Counted from the stretch's first letter, positions 45,101 to 53,524 are shown. The stretch is 64,000 bases of DNA from Eubacterium limosum (GCF_000807675.2 NZ_CP019962.1:4065157-4129156); one strand, 5' to 3'. Program-made: numbers and translations. Notes: generated by a model from the sequence alone, not told the origin.

Positions 45101-45748
45101 CTATCCGATAATGCGTTTAACTTCCTTTACCATGGCTTTGCCAAGCAGCTCGTGCTGGTCTGCCTGGAGGTGGAGCCCATCCTCGTCGCTGCTCTTGACG
45201 ACGGTCCCGGCGTCAAAGAACTCGACCCCGTAGGCTTCGGCCACGCCCTTATAGAACTGGGCGACATCCTTGGATTTTTCTTCGTTTCCTGCAAACATGT
45301 ACTTGAACACGCCGTCTGCGATGGGCCCCAGCGGCGGCGGGCCTACCAGCAGCACCTTGGGCTCGCCGGTATAGTCTCCGACCTGGTGAAGGGCCTTATC
45401 CACCAGAATACCCACGCCGTTGGCGATATCCTGCGGGGATACGGTGTAGCGCACCTTGAGGTCATTGGTGCCCACAAAGATGATGATCATGTCAAAGGGC
45501 GCCTGGGCGTCCATGGTTGGAATGATCTGATCCTTGCCGCAGCGGTATTCCTCGATAGGGTCGTTCCAGACCGTAGTACGGCCGTTGAGCCCATCGGCGA
45601 TAACCTTGTACTCGTCCCCCAAGCCAGCCTGCAGCACACCTGGCCAGCGCACATTGTCATCCCAGCGCTCCAGCGGCTTGATCATGTCGTTTGAGGGCTT
45701 CCAGCCCCAGGTGTTTGAATCCCCAAAAATCAAAACAGTTTTTTTCAT
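45101..45748 (-). CDS. SGNH/GDSL-family hydrolase (arylesterase-like)
   Basis: 215 residues from ATG 45748, with GGAGG seven bases upstream. Block I is IFGDSNTWGWKP, block III VGTNDLK, and block V DGLHLQADQH with the catalytic Asp and His. GRTTVW is typical of the arylesterase/acyltransferase branch (TAP-like, cytoplasmic as no signal peptide is seen). It deacylates an unknown ester. It follows glpP by 43 bp. Confidence 0.9.
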   Translation of the reverse strand: MKKTVLIFGDSNTWGWKPSNDMIKPLERWDDNVRWPGVLQAGLGDEYKVIADGLNGRTTVWNDPIEEYRCGKDQIIPTMDAQAPFDMIIIFVGTNDLKVRYTVSPQDIANGVGILVDKALHQVGDYTGEPKVLLVGPPPLGPIADGVFKYMFAGNEEKSKDVAQFYKGVAEAYGVEFFDAGTVVKSSDEDGLHLQADQHELLGKAMVKEVKRIIG

Positions 45749-45791
45749 CCGATTACCTCCACTAAAATATATTTTAAGCCCAGAAGGCTCA

Positions 45792-46370
45792 TTAACCAAT
45801 GGTCTGCCACAGCGCCGGCTTAGTGACAGCCGCGGCCAGGGCGCCGTTATCAAGAGCTGCTGTCACCAACTCCTCCTCCATGCCCAGCCCGCCTGCCAGA
45901 AGCGGTACCCGGATCTGGCGGAGGATGGCGTCATAGATGCTGCCCGGTATGGTCATGGGCATGACCAGCCCCGCGTCGGGCCGGCTCTCATTAATGCTCT
46001 GGATGCCTGTGGCCATGGCGTTGGTATCAATGAGGAACAGCCCCAGAATTGAGAGCATTTCTTCCTCCTTTATCCACCGCACACACTGGGGCTTCATGGT
46101 GATGACGGCATCCGCCCCCAGCTTTGACAGAAAATCAATGCTGGTGCGGTCCCGGGCCAGCCCCTTGATGGAATCCTGGTGGACCATCGCCTTGCGCCCG
46201 TACTGGTGAATAAGCCTGACAATTTTGGGCAGGGTGTTGATATCCCCCAGCTTGAGCATGACGCATGGCAGGCTGGTCTTTGTGAGCACACATTTCAGCC
46301 CCTCGGCCGAATTGACCGACGGGATGACCCGTGAGCCTGCGAGCAGCCGCTCCAGTTTAGACGTTTCCAA
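45792..46370 (-). CDS. glpP: Glycerol-uptake operon antiterminator GlpP family
   Basis: 192 residues from a TTG at 46370, chosen because AGGAGG lies seven bases before it; a reading from 46451 would run through the leader terminator. Conserved family parts are MLKLGDINTLP, VHQDSIKGLARD, ITMKPQCVRWI and PLLAGGLG. GlpP binds leader RNA with glycerol-3-phosphate and prevents termination. The usual partner genes glpF/glpK/glpD are not adjacent. The gene itself has a leader with a terminator, suggesting autoregulation. Confidence 0.88.
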   Translation of the reverse strand: METSKLERLLAGSRVIPSVNSAEGLKCVLTKTSLPCVMLKLGDINTLPKIVRLIHQYGRKAMVHQDSIKGLARDRTSIDFLSKLGADAVITMKPQCVRWIKEEEMLSILGLFLIDTNAMATGIQSINESRPDAGLVMPMTIPGSIYDAILRQIRVPLLAGGLGMEEELVTAALDNGALAAAVTKPALWQTIG

Positions 46371-46402
46371 AACAATCCCTCCTGATTTTAGGTATAAAAA
46401 AT

Positions 46403-46463
46403 CCGTATCATACCTCATCGCACAACAAATAAACGTTACACTGTGTAACAAGGTATAATACGG
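46403..46463 (-). promoter_or_regulatory. Leader terminator/attenuator in front of glpP
   Basis: Minus-strand RNA: CCGUAUUAUACC (46463-46452) pairs with GGUAUGAUACGG (46414-46403), one G-U, followed by AUUUUUUAU. Inside the loop is a perfect 15-base palindrome GTTACACTGTGTAAC (46435-46449). The hairpin lies between the promoter and the glpP start. Confidence 0.8.
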
Positions 46464-46507
46464 ACAACTCTTAGACTCAAGTCCTTAAACTGGTGATTAA
46501 TTGTTTA

Positions 46508-46536
46508 CATTATATGCTAATCCTTTTCAATTGTCA
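46508..46536 (-). promoter_or_regulatory. Consensus promoter of glpP
   Basis: Minus-strand TTGACA (46531-46536) and TATAAT (46508-46513), 17-bp spacing, both perfect. Transcription would start near 46500, giving a leader of about 130 nt. Confidence 0.9.
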
Positions 46537-46605
46537 AGCTTTAAATTGGAGAATCCGTACAGGACCCGCGGCCGAGCGTGTCGAAAAAAGTCGAAAAACC
46601 CGAGA

Positions 46606-46832
46606 GACGAAGCCTTTTACCCAAGGAAGGAAAAAGCGTCCTGCGGGTACTGCCCTCTCACTTGTATCTTCTACATGAATATTGATCCTTGATCTTTCCA
46701 ATGTCCGGCTGTTCCGGTAAAGCGGCACGATTCCGGACCGTTTACCACAGCACCTGGATCTTTTTTCTTATCTGGATAAAAGGCGCAGTCTCGGACTGCG
46801 CTATGAGACGACCGCCCGAAACGGACGGTCGT
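46606..46832 (-). repeat. Dispersed structured repeat, copy B
   Basis: About 227 bp behind the first amidase gene, six bases past its stop codon. Shares blocks with copies A and C in the same order, variable between them. On the minus strand it opens with the REP-like palindrome (46807-46832), then GCGCAGTC-CGA-GACTGCGC followed by CTTTTATC, an intrinsic-terminator form. The rest can fold into CCGG-AACAG-CCGG and a closing GACG...CGTC stem. It occupies the centre of the 467-bp gap 46371-46837. Confidence 0.85.
46807..46832 (-). repeat. REP-like palindrome B, behind amidase paralogue 1
   Basis: Part of copy B, six bases past the stop codon. One C-A mispair on the plus strand becomes G-U on the minus strand. 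Confidence 0.85.
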
Positions 46833-46837
46833 GTTTT

Positions 46838-48178
46838 TCAGTCGTTCCAGCCAAGAACGCGGATAAGCCTCAGATCTGAATAGGCATAGGCGCTGGCCGG
46901 GTAATTGATGCGGTCGGTGGTATTGGAATTGATCAGGTAATCCTTGACACTGCCATCGGCGCCGGTCACCACATCGGTGATGATCACAGAATGGTTCCAC
47001 TCGCCGTCCACCCCGTACTGGAGGATATCTCCGGCCTGTCCTGCGTAAAGATTGGCGGTGGTGTCCGCTGCCAGGCCATAGCCGGTGTTGCTTTCGGCAT
47101 AGTCATAGAATTCCTCAACCCCTGCCCAGGAGCCGGAGCGCCCGCTTTCTGTCTGGCGGGTATTGACGGAATCGCCGTACCATTTCCACTGGTCCTCCCC
47201 TTCGGTATCCATAGGGATGCCGCCCGCGTACAGGCACTGCGAGATATAGTTGTTGCAGTTGCCGCCGTATTCGTCGTAAAGCCCCCACGTGTCATTCCGG
47301 ATAACCGACAGCGGATCAACCCAGTCCATGGCGTAGGCCACAGCGGCTGCCCGGTCATAGCCATGGTCGCACAGAGCAGCGGATTCGCTGCCGGCCGCGG
47401 CCTCGCTTTTTTCTGCATTGAGCGCCTCAATATCCTGCCGGGCCTGGTCCATCAGCTCAGATTTGATCTGGTCCAGAAGCTGGCTGGTCTGGGTGCGCGC
47501 TGCACCCTGGCTTTCTTCATCATAGAGCTCCTCGATGAGCAGATAGCCGTCCTCCTCCTTTTGGTGCTCGATGATCCGGCAGTTGTTTCCCTCCTGGCGG
47601 ATCACAAAGGTATGCTCGATGCCAGAGCTGTAGGAATCAGTCCCGTCGATAAAGCTGAACTGCACCGCATGGTCCTCCTCCAGCGTCACCGCCAGATCAC
47701 CATTTTCCAGCGTTTCGGCCCCGGTATAGGTCACGCCGCAGGTATAGCCTGTAAGCGTCAGGTCGTTATCCTGAAGGGAGCGGACCCCCACCAGAAAGGA
47801 CAGGGCCGCCTGGTCGATGGCGGCGCTGACAGCGCCCTGGCTGTCCGACAGATCAAAGTACTGGGTCACATCCTGCTCCTTTAGCTCTGCCAGGGTGCCG
47901 AACCAGGTGTTCAGATAATCCCTGATCGTGTCCTCCGCGCTGCTGCCAATGCCGTAGGCGGTTCGGCTGTTGCGCACCACAACGCCGTTCTTTTTATCCT
48001 CCGCTATATCCTCCGCAGTGTCCTCGGCTGGCGCTTCGGCGGTGCCGCCCGCGGCCAGAACTTTTGTTACATGACGCACAGCCGCAGAGCCTGCCACGAT
48101 GAACACTGCCATCAGCGCCACCAGCACTGCTGCCTGCCTTCTCTTTCTGTTTTGTCTTGTATTTGATCGTCTATTCAT
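46838..48178 (-). CDS. Secreted amidase-domain protein (Amidase_6 type), paralogue 1
   Basis: 446 residues. A basic N-terminus (to about 15) and one membrane helix (about 17-38) suggest export or a membrane anchor. Residues 60-290 are a poorly conserved region. The C-terminal domain carries YGGNCNNYISQCLYAGG, supplying the catalytic Cys, and HSVIITDVV with the His, typical of the putative amidase family close to NlpC/CHAP folds. It probably cuts peptidoglycan. The promoter has a Pho-box-like repeat. About half its residues match its neighbour at 48544. Confidence 0.87.
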   Translation of the reverse strand: MNRRSNTRQNRKRRQAAVLVALMAVFIVAGSAAVRHVTKVLAAGGTAEAPAEDTAEDIAEDKKNGVVVRNSRTAYGIGSSAEDTIRDYLNTWFGTLAELKEQDVTQYFDLSDSQGAVSAAIDQAALSFLVGVRSLQDNDLTLTGYTCGVTYTGAETLENGDLAVTLEEDHAVQFSFIDGTDSYSSGIEHTFVIRQEGNNCRIIEHQKEEDGYLLIEELYDEESQGAARTQTSQLLDQIKSELMDQARQDIEALNAEKSEAAAGSESAALCDHGYDRAAAVAYAMDWVDPLSVIRNDTWGLYDEYGGNCNNYISQCLYAGGIPMDTEGEDQWKWYGDSVNTRQTESGRSGSWAGVEEFYDYAESNTGYGLAADTTANLYAGQAGDILQYGVDGEWNHSVIITDVVTGADGSVKDYLINSNTTDRINYPASAYAYSDLRLIRVLGWND

Positions 48179-48214
48179 CCATTAATTTCCGATCCTTCCT
48201 CAAAGATAGTTTAC

Positions 48215-48257
48215 ATTATAGACGACTTTTGTGACAGTTTCGTGACAATTATGTGAC
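48215..48257 (-). promoter_or_regulatory. Pho-box-like triple repeat and -10 of amidase paralogue 1
   Basis: Plus-strand GTGAC occurs at 48231, 48242 and 48253, an exact 11-bp period (GTCAC on the coding strand, with TTGTCAC and CTGTCAC contexts). A TATAAT -10 lies at 48215-48220, ten bases beyond the last repeat, and no -35 box is seen. This is the layout of PhoB/OmpR-family activated promoters. Confidence 0.7.
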
Positions 48258-48310
48258 GCAATAAAAAAAAGATGATGAATGGTTTCATCATCTCATCAAA
48301 GTATTTGGGA

Positions 48311-48538
48311 GATGAAGCCTTTTACCTAAGGAAGAAAAAAGCGTTCTGCGGCCACTGGCCTCCAAACCTGTCTCTTCTTCAATAATGTAAATGCTTTATC
48401 TCTCCAGTGTCCGGCTGTTCCGCCAATACAATTCGATTCCCCGCCGTTTACCGCAGCGCCTGGACCTTTTTTCTTATCTGGATAAAAGGCGCAGTCTCGG
48501 ACTGCGCCACGAGACGACCGCCCGAAACGGACGGTCGT
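48311..48538 (-). repeat. Dispersed structured repeat, copy C
   Basis: About 228 bp, five bases past the stop of the second amidase gene. Same order of conserved blocks as copies A and B. The minus strand begins with the palindrome (48513-48538), then a perfect 9-bp hairpin GGCGCAGTC-CGA-GACTGCGCC and TTTTATC, a good intrinsic terminator (48481-48508). The 48179-48310 remainder of the gap holds the Pho-box promoter and a short ATGATGAA/TTCATCAT hairpin at about 48272-48294. Confidence 0.85.
48513..48538 (-). repeat. REP-like palindrome C, behind amidase paralogue 2
   Basis: Part of copy C, five bases past the stop codon. Same sequence and wobble orientation as palindrome B. Confidence 0.85.
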
Positions 48539-48543
48539 GTTTT

Positions 48544-49875
48544 TTAATCGTTCCAGCCCAGCACGTGTATGAGCCTGAAATCATAGTAGGCATACGCGCT
48601 GGCCGGATAGCTGATTCTGTCGGTTGTGTTGGAATTGATCAGATAGTCCTGAACCACGCCGTCCTCGCCGTAGATCACATCGGTGATGATCACCGAGTGC
48701 CGCCACTCGCCGGTGGCGCCGTATTGCAGGACATCTCCGGGCTCGCCGGCGTACAGGTTTGGATGAACATCTGCCGCCAGGCCGAAGCCACTGTTGTTTT
48801 CGGCGTAGTTATAGAACTCCTCGACCCCTGCCCATGCCGGCGACCGGCCGCTTGGCTGGTTCCAGGTATCTACCTCATCGTCAAACCATTTCCACTGGGC
48901 ATAGCCGTCCCAATCCATGGGGATGCCGCCCGCGTACAGGCACTGCGAGATAAAATTATTGCAGTTGCCGCCGTAGCCGTCATAGAGAAACCAGTCCGGG
49001 TTGCGCTTTACGGCGAGTGGATCGACCCACTCCATGGCGTAGTCCACTGCCGCGTCCCGGTCATAGGGGTGGCTGTGGGGCTTATCGGCTGCCGTGCTGT
49101 CTGCTGCAGTAAGGCGCTGGGCGTTCTGGTAATCGACCGCGGCCCTGGCGTTTTCAAGCAGCGAACCCCGGATCCGGTCCAGAACCTCCTGGACATTTTC
49201 GGGATCTCCGCCCCCGGTTTCCTGTTCATAGCATTCCTCGATGAGCAGGTAGCCGTCCTCCTCCTTTTCATGCGCCACAATGCAGTAGGCATCGCCGCTT
49301 TTCCGGAGGGTGAACTGATGCCGGATGCCGCTGCTGCTGGCATCGACCTCTGGGATAAAGGCAAAATTGACGACCTGGTCCTCCAACACCTCGACCTGCA
49401 CGTCGCCGCCGGGCTGCGGGGCTGCGTTTACATAGGTGACGCCGATGCTGCAGGCATTCATTTTAAGGTCGTTTGGCTGCATGCTTCTCACCCCGATCAG
49501 GTAGGAAAGGGCGGTCTGGTCGATGGCGGCGGCTTTGGCCGCCGGTGGCTCTGCGGTGTCATAAAGGGCCGTGAGGTCCTGTTCCTCCAGGGCGGCCACA
49601 CTGTCAAAATACAGGGTCATATAGTTTAGAATACAGTCCTCTGCCGCCGCGTCAAGGCCAAAGGACTGGATGTCGTTTCGGGCCGTTACGGTGATCTCCC
49701 GGGCTTGTGTCAATTCCTCCAGCTCTCTGAAGCTTCTGGACCAGTTCTCATAGGCCAGGGCTCCGCCGGATACATAATCATAGGCGGCCAGCCCCTCCAG
49801 GAAAACAATGGCCAGAATCAGAATGGTCAGAACCAGCTTGCTGCATGGCTGCACGGTTTGCTTTTTATCACTCAT
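48544..49875 (-). CDS. Secreted amidase-domain protein (Amidase_6 type), paralogue 2
   Basis: 443 residues from ATG 49875 (GGAG six bases upstream; an ATG at 49887 lacks one). A membrane helix lies at about 13-33. The C-terminal domain has YGGNCNNFISQCLYAGG and HSVIITDVI as catalytic regions and ends with the same HVLGWND as paralogue 1. The two genes plus their trailing repeats look like a tandem duplication. No Pho-like repeat precedes this copy; a TATAAT lies at 49905-49910. Confidence 0.87.
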   Translation of the reverse strand: MSDKKQTVQPCSKLVLTILILAIVFLEGLAAYDYVSGGALAYENWSRSFRELEELTQAREITVTARNDIQSFGLDAAAEDCILNYMTLYFDSVAALEEQDLTALYDTAEPPAAKAAAIDQTALSYLIGVRSMQPNDLKMNACSIGVTYVNAAPQPGGDVQVEVLEDQVVNFAFIPEVDASSSGIRHQFTLRKSGDAYCIVAHEKEEDGYLLIEECYEQETGGGDPENVQEVLDRIRGSLLENARAAVDYQNAQRLTAADSTAADKPHSHPYDRDAAVDYAMEWVDPLAVKRNPDWFLYDGYGGNCNNFISQCLYAGGIPMDWDGYAQWKWFDDEVDTWNQPSGRSPAWAGVEEFYNYAENNSGFGLAADVHPNLYAGEPGDVLQYGATGEWRHSVIITDVIYGEDGVVQDYLINSNTTDRISYPASAYAYYDFRLIHVLGWND

Positions 49876-49954
49876 TCTGTTCTCCATTTGAAGGTATTCG
49901 CTTCATTATATCATTTTTGAAGCTGTCTGTGTGATAAAAATTCACTCTGTTCCT

Positions 49955-50401
49955 TTAAGAATCTGTCCCGAGGGCTTCCTCCAGGCGCGCCAGCATGATC
50001 TGGCTGGTGCGGGTAAAGGCCTCCCGCTCCTCCTGTGTCATGGTGCCCAGGGCCTTCTCCTCAAAGGCGTCCAGCCTTTTTAACAGCTGTCCCGCATAGT
50101 CTGCGCCTGTCTTGGTAAAGGCAATGCGCTTGTTGCGTTTATCTGAGGGATCGGCCTTTTTTTCGACGATCCCTTTCCGGGTCAACGCCTCCAGGATGGT
50201 GTTCACTGTCTGCTTTGGCAGCATCAGCTTCTCACAGATCAGCCGCTGGTTACAGCCCTCCGGATACGCGTTCACGGTGTAGATCACAAACAGGGTATTG
50301 ACCGTTATGCCTTGCCGCTTGGCCCATTTTTCGTACAGGGCGTTGCAACTGAACCAGAAATCATAGTAGGCTCTGAGCGTGTCCTGAATACTATCCTGCA
50401 T
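49955..50401 (-). CDS. MarR-family transcriptional regulator
   Basis: 148 residues. Winged helix with QRLICEKLMLPKQTVNTILEALTRKG and the wing DPSDKRNKRIAFT. It overlaps the MATE transporter gene by 11 bp and probably represses it through the 20-bp palindrome upstream of that gene. Ligand unknown. Confidence 0.92.
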   Translation of the reverse strand: MQDSIQDTLRAYYDFWFSCNALYEKWAKRQGITVNTLFVIYTVNAYPEGCNQRLICEKLMLPKQTVNTILEALTRKGIVEKKADPSDKRNKRIAFTKTGADYAGQLLKRLDAFEEKALGTMTQEEREAFTRTSQIMLARLEEALGTDS

Positions 50402-51725
50402 ATTCTGCCTCCTTGCTTCTGAGTGTGCTTTTGTGCAGTCCCCACAGAACCACGAGCACTGCCATGATCAGGGCCTGGGCGCCCGGCAGCGCCATCCACA
50501 CCCCCTTGAGGCCAAAGAGCCTGGGCAGGATAAAAATGCACAGCGGCGTAAACAGTATCGGGTCCAGATAGACCAGCAGGGTGGAGTACAGGGTCTCGCC
50601 ACAGGCATAAAAATAGGAGGTAAACAGCTTGCCCAGCCCCATCATCGGGAAGGCCAGTCCCAGAATGGGCAGCGCCGACCGGATGATCGCCGCCGTCTCG
50701 GCCGAGGTGCCAAAAAAGCCGGGCAGCAGGCTGACAGCCGGCACACAGGCGATCAAAAACAGCGCCGAAAAGACGAGCACGGTCATCAGCCCTCTGTTTT
50801 TCAGCCGCTTCATGGCTGCGTAGTCCCCCGCGCCGCTCGCATAGCTGATCAGGGGCTGCATGCCCTCACCCACCCCCTCCAGCAGCAGCAGGACTGAGCC
50901 GATAAAATAATTGATGACCGCGTAGGCAGATACTGCCAGATCGCCGCCGTAGGCCAGGCACTGCAGATTGTTGTAGACCGTGATCACTGACGGCATCAGC
51001 GACAGGCCAAAGGGGGACACGCCAATCTTCAGCATCTTGGCCATCATACGCTTTTGAAGCCGGAAATGGCCCCTGCGGACAGGGTGCTCCCGATCCCGGA
51101 AAAGGCAGATCATGCTCCCGGCCACTGTCAGCGACTGGGCGATAATGGTGGCCAGGGCCGCGCCGGCCAGCCCCATGGGGATCACCATGGTAAAGCAGGC
51201 GTCCAGAATAATATTACAGACAAGACCTGTGCCCATGATCACCATGGCCTGGATGGTCTTGTGGCTGTTCCGGATCATGGGGATCAGGCCTGAGGCCAGT
51301 ACCTGCATGCTGCCGCCAATGGAAATGATCCGGATATAGGCCATGGCCGCCTCGTACACCTCGCCCCTTGCCCCCAAGGCGTATACGAGCACTGGGTTCA
51401 TAAAGACCAGGAACAGGGTGAGCAGCGCGCTGGCTGCCACCAGCAGCATCAGGGTATTGGCCCGGGCCGCGTTGGCGTTTTCATCACACCCCGCGCCCCG
51501 CGCTGTGGACATGAGCACAGAGCCGCCGACACCGATGCCCATGCCCAGGGCGATGAGCACCGCTGTAATAGGCCATACAAGGCCAATGCCCGCCAAGCCC
51601 ACATCACCGACGGCATGCCCCACAAAAAAGCCGTCTACAATGGTATAAAGCCCATTTAAAAACATGGTAAACATGGAGGGCAGGACAAACTTAAAAAACT
51701 TTTTATCAATCGCTTGCACTTTCAT
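50391..51725 (-). CDS. MATE-family efflux transporter
   Basis: 444 residues and about twelve membrane helices. Begins FFKFVLPSMFTMFLNGLYTIVDGFFVG, the MATE start, and repeats a similar half after residue 220. Na+- or H+-driven export of drugs or metabolites. First gene of a MATE-marR operon. Confidence 0.93.
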   Translation of the reverse strand: MKVQAIDKKFFKFVLPSMFTMFLNGLYTIVDGFFVGHAVGDVGLAGIGLVWPITAVLIALGMGIGVGGSVLMSTARGAGCDENANAARANTLMLLVAASALLTLFLVFMNPVLVYALGARGEVYEAAMAYIRIISIGGSMQVLASGLIPMIRNSHKTIQAMVIMGTGLVCNIILDACFTMVIPMGLAGAALATIIAQSLTVAGSMICLFRDREHPVRRGHFRLQKRMMAKMLKIGVSPFGLSLMPSVITVYNNLQCLAYGGDLAVSAYAVINYFIGSVLLLLEGVGEGMQPLISYASGAGDYAAMKRLKNRGLMTVLVFSALFLIACVPAVSLLPGFFGTSAETAAIIRSALPILGLAFPMMGLGKLFTSYFYACGETLYSTLLVYLDPILFTPLCIFILPRLFGLKGVWMALPGAQALIMAVLVVLWGLHKSTLRSKEAEYAG

Positions 51726-51741
51726 TTTTCACCTCTTAAAA

Positions 51742-51793
51742 TTAGTCCGATTTCGGACTAATAAATTTTAACACAGCCTTAAAAAAAATGCAA
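51742..51793 (-). promoter_or_regulatory. MATE-marR promoter and MarR operator
   Basis: Minus-strand TTGCAT (51788-51793) and TAAAAT (51765-51770) with 17-bp spacing. A perfect 20-bp palindrome (TTAGTCCGA, TT, TCGGACTAA; 51742-51761) begins four bases after the -10, covering the start point. Confidence 0.85.
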
Positions 51794-51827
51794 CCCAAAG
51801 TTTCGTCTGGCCTTTTTTGAAAAAGCG

Positions 51828-51836
51828 TGTTATAAT
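51828..51836 (+). promoter_or_regulatory. Extended -10 promoter of the radical SAM gene
   Basis: TGTTATAAT at 51828-51836, no clear -35, 42 bp upstream of the ATG. It diverges from the MATE-marR promoter. Confidence 0.6.
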
Positions 51837-51877
51837 TATTCAAACAAAATAATTAGCACGCAAAGGAGTTGACAGCC

Positions 51878-52762
51878 ATGCGCTATGAAGGACGCGTATT
51901 CCGGCCGCCCAGCGAGGCCTACAGCCTGATTATCCAGGCTACCGTGGGGTGCAGCCATAACAAATGCCGTTTCTGCGATATGTATAAAGAAAAAAGCTTC
52001 CATGTCCGCCCTCTCGAGGACGTCATTGAGGACCTGAAGGGGGCCCGGGAGGCCTATGGCCCTGTGAGCAAGATTTTTCTGGCCGACGGGGACGCCCTAG
52101 TCCGCCGTTTTTCAGATCTGGAGGCCATTCTGGTCGCCATCCAGGAAATCTTTCCGGAGTGTGGCCGGGTCACCAGCTACGGCTCACCCAGAAGTATCCT
52201 GATTAAGACACCGGAGCAGCTCAGAACGCTCAGAACCCTGGGGCTTAAGATGATTTACATGGGCCTGGAATCGGGCAGCGACGCTATTCTCTCCCATGTG
52301 AACAAGGGCGAGACTGCCGGCGAGATTATAAAGGCCGGCCGGATGGTGCGTGAAGCGGGGATGAAGCTGTCGGTCACGGCCATCTCTGGCCTTGGCGGCA
52401 AAGCCCGCTGGCAGGAGCACGCAGTCAAAACGGCAGAAGCGCTGAACGCCATGAACCCCGAATACATCGGCCTGCTCACTTTCCGGCTGGAAGGCCAGGC
52501 ACCCATGATCCCCGAGGTCGAGCGCGGTGATTTCCAGATGCTCACCCCCATCGAGGTTGCCCGGGAGACCCTGCTGATGATGGAGCACCTGGACAGCCCC
52601 GGCTCGGTATTCCGTTCCAATCATATCTCAAACTATATCAACCTGGCCGGTACCCTGAACCAGGACAAGCCTCGGATGCTCGCAGAGCTTCACGAGGCCC
52701 TTGGAGGACGCGTGGCCTTTAAGAGTGAGGAAATGCGCAACTGGGACCTTAAATTTCATTAA
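51878..52762 (+). CDS. Radical SAM protein (Elp3/HemN-like)
   Basis: 294 residues from ATG 51878; AAAGGAG lies nine bases upstream. The cluster motif is GCSHNKCRFCDMY, a CX4CX2C spacing rather than the common CX3CX2C; this spacing occurs in one branch of uncharacterised radical SAM proteins. YMGLESGSD is the usual SAM-binding strand. Substrate unknown. Single-gene unit ending in a terminator. Confidence 0.9.
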   Translation: MRYEGRVFRPPSEAYSLIIQATVGCSHNKCRFCDMYKEKSFHVRPLEDVIEDLKGAREAYGPVSKIFLADGDALVRRFSDLEAILVAIQEIFPECGRVTSYGSPRSILIKTPEQLRTLRTLGLKMIYMGLESGSDAILSHVNKGETAGEIIKAGRMVREAGMKLSVTAISGLGGKARWQEHAVKTAEALNAMNPEYIGLLTFRLEGQAPMIPEVERGDFQMLTPIEVARETLLMMEHLDSPGSVFRSNHISNYINLAGTLNQDKPRMLAELHEALGGRVAFKSEEMRNWDLKFH

Positions 52763-52765
52763 TAC

Positions 52766-52800
52766 AAAAAAGACTGTTCATTTTTTGAACAGTCTTTTTT
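52766..52800. terminator. Terminator of the radical SAM gene
   Basis: AAAAAAGACTGTTCA and TGAACAGTCTTTTTT form a perfect 15-bp stem. It works on either strand. Confidence 0.92.
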
Positions 52801-52918
52801 AAATGCCCTGATTTTATTTTATAATAAACGACATTTGTGTCATTTATACACACTTTTCAGAAAAGCCTTGTGTTTAAGGTGATTTTTAAAATACATCGCT
52901 TTCCGTTTCGCTAAATTC

Positions 52919-53467
52919 TTAAATCTCAACATGAATATAACCGTGAGCATAATAAGGCAGGACGTTTAAACCCACATCCTTTGCCGCCCCGGCCATCTCC
53001 CCTACCGCCACACCGGGGCAGTAAAGATCTGCGGCGCAGCCCCGCATGTGAAAGGACCACGCCACCCCGCCCACCTCTGCGTTTCGCGCCTCACAGCGCA
53101 CACCGGAGGTAATGATCACGGGCTGTCCGAAAACACCGCGAAGGGTCTCGATCTTATCGAGGAGCGCGGGGTTCATGGCACAGGGCCAGCCGCTGCAGTA
53201 GCCATCGCAGTCACAGCGGTACTCCTCCATGGCGAAATGGGCAGTGGCCATGAGTACTGGCGTTCCAGCCTCTGGCACTTTCTCCGCGGGCGGCGGCGCG
53301 TCCGGCTCAGCGGGCAGCTCCTGCTCTGGCTCACCCACTGCCTGCTCCGCTGTCGGCACAGGCTCCTCCTCCGCCCTAAGGCTCAGACCTATGAGAAAGA
53401 CACAGGAAACGAGGAGGAGGACTGAGAGGATTAATCTTTGACTGATGGTTTTATAAATGTTTTTCAT
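52919..53467 (-). CDS. Exported M15-type D,D-peptidase-like protein
   Basis: 182 residues. A membrane helix or signal segment (about 11-31) and a Glu/Pro-rich spacer (32-68) precede the peptidase domain. Zinc ligands appear as SFHMRGCAADLYC (His, Asp) and HGYIHVEI (His). This is the small Peptidase_M15_3 layout found in phage endolysins. An extra CDCDGYCSG cluster is unusual. It is last in the accessory island. Confidence 0.85.
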   Translation of the reverse strand: MKNIYKTISQRLILSVLLLVSCVFLIGLSLRAEEEPVPTAEQAVGEPEQELPAEPDAPPPAEKVPEAGTPVLMATAHFAMEEYRCDCDGYCSGWPCAMNPALLDKIETLRGVFGQPVIITSGVRCEARNAEVGGVAWSFHMRGCAADLYCPGVAVGEMAGAAKDVGLNVLPYYAHGYIHVEI

Positions 53468-53524
53468 GGTTTCTCCCTTCTTAATCAGGTGGAAGGTGAA
53501 AGGTGGAAAGTGGAAGTTTCTGGT

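Noticed and set aside
46435-46449. GTTACACTGTGTAAC as a plain protein operator
   Set aside because: It sits inside the loop of the leader hairpin downstream of the promoter, so an RNA role fits better, though DNA binding is not excluded.
36290-48538. CRISPR-like array from the recurring palindrome
   Set aside because: Copies are single and kilobases apart, without regular spacers or cas genes.
48391-49629. 412-codon plus-strand open frame
   Set aside because: Antisense to amidase paralogue 2; its first codons come from repeat copy C.
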